The translations under genes and the position numbers were made by a program. The notes below the pieces were generated by a model. It was not told the DNA's origin. It saw nothing but the letters and a program-made list of their open reading frames with translations, and searched no databases. A DNA stretch of 64,000 bases from Clarkia xantiana subsp. parviflora. Taxonomy: Eukaryota; Streptophyta; Magnoliopsida; Myrtales; Onagraceae. Positions 46,861-57,300 of the stretch are shown here, in pieces. How positions within the stretch are numbered: the stretch's first letter is position 1; every line of letters begins with the position of its first letter. The stretch is from the NCBI GenBank assembly GCA_036873135.1, contig JAPTYO010000002.1, positions 3,492,952 to 3,556,951 on the forward strand, written 5' to 3'.

Positions 46861-49800
46861 TCACATAAGAACCTCATTGACCATAGATTCGAAATTCGTA
46901 GACGATGAACCAGTGGGTTTGGTTGCTTGATGTGCAAGTTGCTTCCAATGCATCGCCTTTTCCTTGAGTCTCTTACCAATATTGTCTCTAGCCATGACCT
47001 CTCTGACAAGCTTTTTCACTTCATCTCTTTTCGCATCGGTATCTAACTGGAGGCCAACCTCCCATTCCGTGCAAATGTACTTGCAGTTAGTAGGTTGGTC
47101 CCCGGAGCATGGCCAGCAAAGCATTGGTATGCCTGCAGTTAAGCTCTCGAGCACCGAGCTCCACCCGCAGTGCGTTAAGAACGCGCCAATGGCTGGGTGG
47201 TTGAGGACTTGCTCTTGTGGGCACCAGGCAGATATCATACCTCTTCCTTTTGTTTTCTCAATAATCCCAGACAGCAAAGTTGTTGCTGCTCTGCTTCCTA
47301 TTAAATAACCGCAACCCATCAAATTCATATGGGGTTAAACTTAAATATGTTTGACTAAAGTTGATTTTAGTGTAATAACTTTTTTTTTTTACAGACTTTT
47401 GATACAATACGTTTGCATTTTGTAGACTTTTGAAACATCTGTTAGTTTACCGTTAAATTATGGATCGATTTTAAACTAGGGATTATAAATTGAAAAATCA
47501 AAAGTTATGAACATAAATTGGAACTAAATTGAACATGTAAATTAAGGGGAAGTTGATTTGCTTTTGGATACTTACGAGTCAAACTTAACGATCAACTAAC
47601 ATATGCATCAAAATTAAACAAAATATAAACGTATTGCTCCAAAAGTCAACTTTGAACAAATAAGTTGTACTAAACTATTTAACCCAATTCATATGTCGTG
47701 ATCTAGGGCTGGCAATTTGTGACACGACACGATAGCACGACACGAACACGCACAGAAAAAACCGTGTTCGTGCTAGCATATAGTAGAACGATAACACGAT
47801 AGCACGAATACGATTAACACGATATAACTTCCGTGCCGTGTTCGTGTTTGAGTATCATAACACGACACGCACGATAGCACGATAAAGTTGTGCTACTAAG
47901 ACTAATTATTAAGTATTTTTTAAATAAATCTTATTTATTACCTTTAAAAACTTCAGTTAGTGATTTAATTTTTAGTGTTTTATACTCTATATTATTAACT
48001 TATGAATATTGACATACTAATCATAGTTTTTTTTTTTATATAAAGTTTGTTTTTTTGTTTTTTTGCTTAAAGATCTCGTTTCGGGATGTACAACTATATA
48101 TCCTTACACAACACGATAGCACGACACGAACACGCACGAAATTATCCGTGCCGTGTTCGTGTTTGTAAAACTTGGCACGATAAGCTTACCGTGCGTGTTC
48201 GTGTTCAGTAAGTTTAGCACGACACGATTATTGACACGCACGATAGCACGCACGATAGCACGAATTGCCACCCCTATCGTGATCTCAAATTTATTCAGCA
48301 CTAGCAAATTCAGATTCGTACCTTTGATCATGCCCGGCCGGAGCGCCCACAAGAAACGACAATCACTGTTAGCAAGTCCAAACGCAAACTCAATCAGCTG
48401 GTCCTGGCTCAAATGCGCTACGCTGCCAAAGTTAACATACATGACAGAGTCAGGTTCCTGTGAGTCGAGCCACCGTAAACACTCCACATCCTCCTTCCAC
48501 AGGTTGCTTTCCAGGGACGCTAATAACCGGTCATCGTCTAACTTTGCACGTTTATCGAGAAGCAGTTGGAGTGGACCTATTGCGTAAACTCGAGGATGGA
48601 TCGACGATAAGGCATTGAGCACGTCAGTCTCGAGTGCATCGAATGTGTGAATTATGACTGCTGAAGCGTTGTGTATCCTGTGAGGTGCTCGTGACCCGAA
48701 CTTGAATCGGGAATTTTCGGGGTCAGTTGTTCGAAGAAATGTTGGAAGTTCCTTCAATGTGATGCTGTTCATGCCTGGGATACAATCTATGGTTGTGTCT
48801 AGGTGTCCGTTTGTCAAGTAGCTGCTATCTGCAGTGCACCAACCATGATTGTTAATGCGTTTTAATGTTAAAATTCCAAGGATGAAGAACAATCATAACA
48901 AAGTCTTGTGTAGACTACTCCTGTCGGGTGACATCCTATAACTGCATAAGTTTATTACCACTAATCCAATTTGATAACTTTTTTTTTTTAATATGGGACA
49001 GGTTAACACTGATAGGGGTGTAAATAAGTTAAACAGCTCGGAATTATGAATTATGAGTGTGAACGAGCCGAGCTGAGTATTTAATAATTTTTAGTTAGAT
49101 TTACTCGAGTTCGAACTCGACCAAGCTTGATTTTTTTAAGTTTGAACTCATCTCGGAACCATACTTAACAAGTTCGAGCTCGAATTGACTGTTAAAAGTT
49201 TAAAATTGTTTATCATAAATGATGCACATTAAGTCAAACTCGACTCGATAGATACTGTTTGAATATATATGCATATATAATATTATGTAAATTTCAAATA
49301 AACTTAGTTTTACTCGAACTCGAGTTGAATAGGAGTTTAGAATAAAAAAATTTGATTAGGCTCGAGCTATAAATAAACTTGTACTCAACTAAGTGACAGA
49401 AAATCTCGAGCTCGAGCTCGAATCAACTCGGAAATTAGTAAGTCGAATTCGAATATTTCAATCCGAGTATAATTATACAATTGCAATGTTCAAAGATGAA
49501 AATGCATTTAAGTAGTTGAGAATAGATATTACTACTACCTACCTTTGAATGGAATTAGACCTTTGTCCATCAACGCGTGAAAGTGCCTAAACCCCATGAG
49601 GGAACACGCAGAGATGGTAAAGAAAGATACGACCGGGATCCCGAGCTTCTCGCCGGCCCAATCGGTAGCAAATGACATGAATCCGTCAGAAACGATGCAT
49701 GATAGCGGCGGAATGACGTCATCTTCTCCTTCTGATGAATTATTAACTAGATCTTGGACGAGGTCGCGAAACGGATGCAGCATGGAATTCATCATAGCTT

Positions 49801-50131
49801 CACACATCAAGCCGCCGTCCTTGTTGGATTCTGGATCGGAGGGAGGGAGACCGTCCGGGATGGTTCGGAATCGGAAACCTGGGATGCCGTCGAGGGATTG
49901 CGGGCCCCGCGATTGGAGAATGCGTTGGTGGGTGAATTCGGTGTTGACGAATGTGATGTGGAATCCGGTGGAGTGAAGCAGTTTGGCTAGCTTGAGCATG
50001 GCGCTTATGTGGCTCTGGTACGGCACCGGGATGCATAGTGCGTGACCTTTCTTACTGCCTGAACTCACCATCTCTGATACTAGAGAATTAGATGTTCTGC
50101 GTCTTTCCAAGTTAATTTCACTGCTCATCAA
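46861..50131 (-). CDS. UDP-glycosyltransferase, UGT85A-like
   Basis: Transfers sugar from UDP-sugar to a small-molecule acceptor in the cytosol. Three exons: 50,131-49,543, 48,828-48,322 and 47,297-46,861, joining in frame to 510 residues. There is an alternative start at Met21 ([20 protein letters not shown]), giving the more usual 490. The catalytic His is H41 in [12 protein letters not shown]; the usual form is PYPAQGHINPML. Other family marks: [53 protein letters not shown]. The 44-residue PSPG motif is at residues 390-433, from WCPQEQ to SGDQ; the usual HCGWNS is HCGWSS, so the Asn is Ser412. Intron 1 (between LIPFK and DSSYLTNG) is additional to the usual single UGT85 intron. Intron 2 contains a hAT element. 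No stop or frameshift, so probably expressed, but the acceptor is unknown. Confidence 0.85.
47385..47690. mobile_element. Small MULE-like inverted-repeat element in UGT intron 2
   Basis: The left part (near TTTTGATACAATACGTTTGC) and the reverse complement of the right part share TTTTGG/GA, AATACGTTT, ATTTTGT and TGTTAGTT(T/G)A.CGTTAA in order. Similar terminal sequence occurs at 52,790 and 53,930. The left end coincides with the end of block similarity to B. Ends not precisely defined. Confidence 0.5.
47704..48276. mobile_element. hAT-type element in UGT intron 2, 573 bp
   Basis: Termini TAGGGCTGGCAATTTGTG...CACGAATTGCCACCCCTA. The 8-bp target duplication TCGTGATC is perfect (47,696-47,703 and 48,277-48,284). 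Subterminal arrays of ACACGATAGCACGA-type motifs occupy both ends. No transposase. Confidence 0.92.
49013..49460. mobile_element. hAT-like fragment in UGT intron 1
   Basis: Starts TAGGGGTGTAAATAAG and has repeated CTCGAGCTCGA/ACTCGAACTCG motifs, but no matching right terminus or 8-bp duplication was found. Similar CTCGA-rich sequence lies at 63,640-63,830. Degenerate. Confidence 0.45.
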
Positions 50132-50320
50132 AAGTTTACACTTGAGTGTAGTAATCTTTTTATCTTGTCGTTGGGAGACAGACAGACAACTCCAAATTTG
50201 CTTCTGCCTCCTGTTAATATTTTATAGCTTAAAAGTTTGCAATAATTGTGTGTCAATATATGGCCTAAACGTTTGCAATAATTACGGAAGCTGCCACCGT
50301 CTCACATTCGTAGTGTTTCG

Positions 50321-51114
50321 GAACTCCACCCGAAATTAACCCAACCCGAAATTGACCCGGGCTCGGGTCGGGTTCGGATCCAACTTTAAGTGTTTGTGTT
50401 AATTTCGGGTTGACCTTGGAAAAAACTGGTCAGGTTCGGGTTGTGATATTGGACCTAACCTGACTAGTCTGACCCGTATATAATTAAACTATGGATATTA
50501 ATTCATATATAAAATATCAAAAGTAAACTCAAACAAATAAAAATGTGGGAACCATAGCTCATCACTTTCTATTTTTTATCAACTAGTCTTCTTCTCATCA
50601 ATTTCAAAGGCTCGGCCAGCGCTTAGACATAGTCACAACTCAACTAATCGAATCACAAACCTCACGCACGGACACGACTCACAGTAAGCGGAGACAGAAA
50701 AGCAAAAATCTAAGCCGAGTTCGACTGTTAGTCACTTAGAAAAAAATTCCCGACGCCTGAACTGATAACTCGAAATTGACGATTGGATTCTATATAGCGA
50801 TGATAGAATTATTGACAGAGACATGTAGATTGAGTATTTATAGGTTAAAGTAGCAAATAACAAGCTCGGAGAAGAGAAGAGTTTGACAACGGAGATGGAA
50901 TGGGAGGAGTTGCAAGCAGTAGTCAGTGACCAAAGAGAAACATATGAATTTATGGACAGGTTACGGGTTGACCCGATGACCTGCTAGGTCGGGTTCAGGT
51001 TCTAAGATCTGACCCGTTATAAAGTTCAGGTCGGATTCGGATTGATTGCATATTAACCCACTAGTCACGAGTTTCGGGTTACGGATCACAGATCGACCCG
51101 TTCTGACAGTCCTA
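50321..51114. mobile_element. Degenerate hAT-like element upstream of UGT
   Basis: CCCGAAATT/CGGGTCGGGTT motifs at both ends; the right end (GTTCTGACAGTCCTA) looks like a hAT terminus, the left end has decayed. The AT-rich core has no coding frame. It lies about 190 bp upstream of the UGT start codon, so it could contribute to that promoter. Confidence 0.45.
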
Positions 51115-51239
51115 ATAACTACTCCGGTCCCATATTAACCAATCACATGCACATGTCACAACTCATAGTCAGATGCAATTACGGATACAGAAACCCCAGC
51201 TAACTTAGTTCTTCCTATGGTCATTTTATATAATATATA

Positions 51240-52650
51240 AATGGTTGAAAGTATTTTTTAGTCCTTAAAATACATTCAAAATCAACCCAATTGACTTAGC
51301 CTGATTTAGCGTAGGGCTAGGTCCGATCCTTGGTCGGAGTCGCCTTACCCAACCAATACCGATATATGGTCGTACCTAGCCCTAGTCTAGCTCTAACTAG
51401 GTCAATTGGGATCTAACCCTAATTGACTAGGTCCAATCCTGGGTCGCCGGACCCAGCAGACCCCGAACTAGGGTCGGACATAATCCTATATTATATCAAT
51501 TGGGTTCAGTTGAGTTTGATTTTAGAATTTTGTGACTAAAATAAACAAAATAAAATTAGGGATGTATTTGAGGGACTGAAAATTGAACAATCAAAAGTTT
51601 ATGGTGGGTCACATGCCATTTAACAGTCAAAATTAACGGATGGACAAAAAACCAACAAATGTCAAACGTTTGGTACAAAAAAAAATACATCTTGTACTTT
51701 TCAGATTCGGTTATCGGGTTGATTTTTTTAAAGCATATCCTTAATATCATTTTAGAATAAATATGCATTCAATTCTTACAATTAATGATAAATAAGAAAT
51801 CAAATCAAATCGAGCGGGTCGACGTGGGAGAATTCATTAATTTATGGGTGTAAGAAATAAACAATTCGTACAATAAATAAGATGACTTCTTATTGATTAA
51901 AAATTAATTTTAGGCAAATGTTTCCATAAAAAAATGTATTTTATATTGCATTCGGTTTTGTAAAAAAATGTTGCATTCTTTATTAAAATTCTAAAAAGTT
52001 GGAAAAATTGTTGATAATTTTTTATGTTAAATATCTCACTCACTTCTTTTTTTTTAAAAGTGTCATTCTTTAGATTTCTAAAAAGTTGGGAAAAAAAAAT
52101 CTAGCATTCTTCTGTCTTCTAAAATTTTGGGAAAATAAAAAATATAGCATTCCTTGGTCTACTAAAAAGTTGGAAAATGTTGCATTTTTTGGCATTCTAA
52201 AAAATTGAAAAATTATTAAATATCACATTTGATTCTTTTAAAAATATAGCATTCTTTAACATTCTTTAACCCTTGGGTCCAATTGACTCAACCATGGTGC
52301 TACCCATGGCTGGGTCAGACCACAGCTGGGGTCGCCGGACCTTGGCAACCGGAGCATTGGTCCGACACAATCATGAGTCGCACCATGGCTAGGTTAATTT
52401 GACCCTAGGGTCTAATTGGGTTCTTTTAGGGTTAAATTGCAAAAATTAAAAATTAGGTGTATAATTTTGAGAACTAAATTGAACAAAATAAAAGTATTTA
52501 ACGGTCAAACTTAATATTTGATTAACGGATGCACCAAAAACCTACAAAATGCAAATATTTGATACCAAAAACCTACAAAATAAAACATATGACACTAAAA
52601 ACCTACATTTGTCAAATATATGACACCAAAAGACCCATTACATATTATTT
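51240..52650. mobile_element. Degenerate MULE-type repeat region
   Basis: Internal motifs match the element at 52,746-53,986: AACGGATG(C/G)AC, ACCAAAAACCTACAAAAT, ATATGACACCAAAAGACCC, GGGTC...CCGGACC. Palindromic CCTAGGT/GGTCCGA stretches are present (51,310-51,480; 52,270-52,420). Exact ends unknown. No gene seen. Confidence 0.4.
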
Positions 52651-52745
52651 TAATATATCGATCTAAAGTATACAAGTGGGTGCCCAAGATGGAGAGTATC
52701 AGTTTTGTAAAGATCGATATGACTGACAGTGTAGGCATAAAACTC

Positions 52746-53986
52746 GGGTTAAAGGGTCTTTGGAGCCACGTGTTTGACCGATGTTGACTTTTGGTGTACG
52801 TTTCATTTTGTATACTTCATATGTATGCAGTTCGTAGGATTTTTGTGCATCCGTTAAGTAGCATGTGCACTGCACAGACCACCCATATACTTTTAATTTT
52901 GTTCATTTTGGTCCCTCTAATACTCCCCTAACTTTTTTTGGTTTATAATTTAGTACTAAAATTTTCAAATCGAACTCACACAACTCGGTGGACCTAGCCC
53001 AGTGCTAGACCCGACCCTGTCAGGGTCCGCTAGGTCACGTGACCATCCCGACTAGTGTCAGACCTAGGTCCGACCTAGCACTGGACAGGTCTGAGTTAGG
53101 TCCAACGAGTTGTGTGGGTTCGATTTAAAAATTTTAGGACTAAATTAAACAAAAAAATGTTTGGGATATATTAGATGGACTACATAAACAAAATTAAAAG
53201 TATAACGGTGGCCACATGCCGTTTTCATGCTATGAGTTTAGGGATGGCAAATTGGCAACGGGGCGGGTTTTGGCAGCCCCGGACCCGCCCCGCGGGTCGG
53301 CCTGGCTGACCCGGCCCCGGCCAATTGGACCTTCCGGGTCGGGTCGGGTCAGCAATCCCGCGGGTCGACCCGCGGGGCCCCGACCCGCCCCGTCATGTGA
53401 ACATTTTTTTTTTTTTTTTTTTTTTTTTCACTTTTCAATATTAAATACAATTTTTTTTTGTCAAAATATTACATTATATATAAATTCAAAACATAAATCT
53501 AACACCAATCAAATATAAACAACAAACACATCAAATTCATTACAAATACAATTTCAAATCCAAACACCAAATTAACAAATCCTAATAATCTAAATATACA
53601 TATATTTGTAATTTGGTACATGTTATTTATATAGGTATATTAACCATATTATTTAGTAAATGTTAGATCATATTAACATAAAAAAATAAATAAAAAAAAA
53701 TTATATATATATATGCATTTCGGGGCGGGTCTACGGGGCCCCGGGTCTCTAGACCCGGACTCGCCCCGACCCGAGCCCGACCCGTGACCCGCGGGTCGGC
53801 GGGTCAAAACCGGGTCGGGGCCCCGCGGGTCAGCGGGGCCCCGAGACCCGTTGCCATCCCTACAAAAAAACCTGTGCATACCTACGAACTGCAAACATAA
53901 GGTACCAAAAGTTTACAAAATGAAACATATGACAACAAAAAATAACATTAGTTATTAGTCAAACACACCAAAAGACCTTTAACCCA
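52746..53986. mobile_element. Palindromic MULE with nested hAT
   Basis: Ends GGGTTAAAGG...CCTTTAACCC(A); 9-bp target duplication ATAAAACTC at 52,737-52,745 and 53,987-53,995. The inverted repeats reach almost to the centre: ACAACTCG(T/G)TGGACCTA and CACAACTC motifs near 52,980 and 53,110 are inverted partners, so the original element of about 620 bp was nearly a full palindrome. A hAT at 53,239-53,862 is inserted in the right arm. Confidence 0.8.
53239..53862. mobile_element. hAT-type element, 624 bp, nested in MULE
   Basis: Termini TAGGGATGGCAA...TTGCCATCCCTA. Subterminal arrays of GACCCGCGGGTCGG-type motifs and an AT-rich core with long T-run. The flanking 8-mers do not match, so the target duplication has decayed or one edge has rearranged. 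Confidence 0.75.
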
Positions 53987-54301
53987 ATAAAACTCATATA
54001 TCATACCCTGTGATGGTCCCAACACATCCTAGCTGGCCGGTGTGATGTAAATCAGGTTGACATAAAACCGGATTTTCTACCCAAAAACCGGATTTAATGT
54101 GAACAGGCCAACCAAGGATGGATCACCATTTTGCTTTGTTATACATCACGAGTTTTAATACTGAATCTCAATTGAGGTTTTACTTGATATTTAATAACAG
54201 ACGAACAAATACATCATGAGTTGGACCTGTGAATCCAACTTAGTGTAGCATATTTTTGGCAGCAGCAGCAACGACATTTTGTTTGGTTTGGTTTGTTCTC
54301 T

Positions 54302-57300
54302 TTAGAGTTTTGCCTGCTCAGCAAGTTGTTCCTGTTCAAGAGGAGGAGAAATAAGGTTAAGTTACATACACATAAAATAATGCTTCCACACAAGTGATAG
54401 AACACCTAAACCTTAATCTCCTCCAAATTACAAGTGAAAATGCAGAGAGATTGATAAACCAAACTTTCATATCATGCACAGATATCACAATGCAACATAG
54501 CAGATCCAACTTCGATTGACCACCATGTAGTCGTGTATATATAAGGAAAGCAAATGCAGAAGAAAAAAAAATGAAATAGTGTTGGTTGATGAATGGATAG
54601 GATACTCACCTCGGTCACAAAGAAGGCGTGGAAGCCATATGGGACCCTATGGGGCAAGTCCACAACTGCAACTGGATCTGTTGACATTGTCTTTGCATCT
54701 AACACCACAGATGATGATTTCCTGCAAATCATTTATGTATACACAGTGAAATCTCTCTATCAATGTTGGGTTACAGAAGGACTTCGTGTCTGTAAGTAGG
54801 TAATTAGAACTCCATTGTCCATACCCTGTATTTTCGTCATGCATAAAGAAGATCAAGTAGCCATCATCTTCTTCAGAGGTAATGCCTGGTTCTCGAGGGA
54901 CAAAGATCGCTTCTGACCCAAATCTGCCTGGTCCAAGGTCGAAGATGCCTTGAACATTCCCTCCAACTTCAATCTTTGTTTTTCCTTCTACATCTGGTTC
55001 AGCATGCAGATCGAATTTCACAATACCGGTCACCTTTGCAATGCTATCAAGAATGGTGCCATATACATATCGTTGCTTCCTGACACACGGATGCATGTTT
55101 GGAAAAATGAATGAAGAGATCAAAGAAACAAATAGATAAAAAGACGTCTATGAGCCGAAAGGGGTCATTTATCTGATTCACTGAAGCAAATATAATCCTA
55201 AACAATGACCTTCAACTATAACAAAAGTGGTAGTAGATAGTGGATCTGAGCTTTAAGTCATTTGGTGACATTTCAAAAGTTGTATTAATTGTGGGCTCGA
55301 GTAACAAAAGTTCACATGATGTAGTATTTTAAAACACGGCCCACTATTAAACTCGAGCTTTTCGGTCAAACTTTCAAAGTATTTAACACTAGCAAATTTT
55401 AAATTGCTATCCAACTTTTGATCTCTTAGTTAGTCTTGCTCACAGTTTGCTAATACACAATCTTACCTGCCCATGTAGCTCTCATTGATCCTGGGGAAAT
55501 CAACAGCAGATGCTGATAATTTCTTCTCTGATGCTTCCCCAGTTTTCATGTTGAACCTCATTTCATATCTGGAAAGTAAAGAAGAAAGAGCAAATATTGC
55601 AGCATCGATTATAAACGGTTAATTAGTGAGAGACATGAGAGGGAGTTAAGTATATACAGTTCATTTGTGAATGTCCCAAGCTTTTTCTGTTTCACGGTTC
55701 CGTTGACCATATCCAAATCTGGCTTCTCAAGCCGACAGGTTACAAGAACTACTTCGTCTCCCTCCTCCCAGGAGTTCGCTGGCAAATTGAATGACTCAAG
55801 TTAGAACCAGCAATGAAAGAAACAACTATGGGTGCTGCAGTTTGAAGCAATTCTCCTACCACATGGTCACCAACAACTCCATAATAACTTGAGATCATAC
55901 ACATGTATTTGCTGAAAAGATTATAATCCAAAACAAACATTCTTTTTTGCTTGTTAATCCAAAACTAACATACTATCAGTATAGTAAGCTTAACCAGCCC
56001 ATTGGCATCAATTTGTTTGATTAAACATTAACACATCAATTCGTTTGATTAAACATTAATATTTGATAACTGGAGCATATATAACTAGTTGCCGACGTTC
56101 CACATCTCAGTATCTCCTACCTTTTAATGCTGCACTAAACTACATGGACATGGATGTTCTCTCTATTCCTAGATTCTGATTTGTTCATTCTGGGCTTAAG
56201 ACTAATCAGTTTCAGATAGGCATACATCTATATCTGTATACCAGAAAGTACGAATGATTTCAATCTCAGGTTTAGATTCTGCAAACCATCCAATCCAGTA
56301 CATACACACTAATGCCTACTTAACATCTAAGCTGGCGGTATCAGTTTGATTAGTTAATGACACCAACACAAAAAATTGGGTCTGCACACTGATATATCAT
56401 GTTGAATGATCATGTATTTCGAAAGTTGGCTAATTTGAACTTTCACTAAAATAACCTAACCAGATAATATCATGATTTAAAAATGTAAATGTAGCTGTAG
56501 AGTAGCAACCCGTATCTTCTGTTGAAGCAATAAAAATGTGCACACTGAGAATACCAAAACATTCAATTTTCTTAGTAGTAAAGAGAATTGCGCACCATTG
56601 TGAAATATGAAGCAATTTGGAAGCTCAAACCATCTGATTAGGAGTTCATTCTTGGCATAGCGTGGCAAGACACCAAAACGGGCTTTTTTCGTTTCATCAA
56701 ATGTGAATATCAGCTTCTTTTCTTTCACCATTTCCTGGGTTCAGAAATTTAGAGTTAGACTTTTGCATCTTTAAACACAAAAAGATTAAAAAAAAAAAAA
56801 ATTAATTTGCATAATCTCTGTGCCACGTCTAGTAGAATACACAATCAATTCATAATTCAGGGCCACCACCAACAATCTACGACTGAACTCGGATGCATGT
56901 ATGCATGTTATACTTGTGCTATGCTACCAACTATACAACTAACTTCTAAGGTCCATATAATTTTGGATTCATGGTTCCCGAGTTAAAGAACTATTCTTCT
57001 GAAAAAGAAAAAAAATTAACCTTTAATTGGGCAAGGAGAGATGCAATTCTAGAAGAAGCGTCACTGGCAATGTTTTTTCCATCCATATCCAATAAGAGAA
57101 CATTAGTTTTTCTATAGGAGTTCTTACGTGAATCAAGAGGGCAGACAAAAGATACCAATGCATCTTCTATGCATTAAGAGAAACAACAAATTTGAGAATT
57201 AACTTTAGTAGAGAAATTTAACCAATAATTTTTTTTAAATAAGAAGCTACAGAGTAGATACATAATTTATATATCATAATTGCAAGAGGAAAAAAAACTA

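Larger units (their letters stand above)
40411..47390. repeat. Segmental duplication, block C
   Basis: Collinear with block B (26,864-31,182) but interrupted by three younger insertions (43,495-44,984, 45,089-45,658, 45,862-46,388). Together with their target duplications they account for about 2.61 of the 2.66 kb length difference. Block C continues into the remaining UGT exons, so it is probably the source arrangement and B the derived copy. Confidence 0.9.

Noticed and set aside
48104..48321. C-terminal extension of the UGT middle exon
   Set aside because: It reads into the intron and the hAT element; the donor AAAG|GTACGA at 48,322 restores the family sequence.
53216..53894. Pro/Gly/Arg-rich frames at 53.2-53.9 kb
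   Set aside because: They are translations of GC-rich subterminal arrays of a hAT element.
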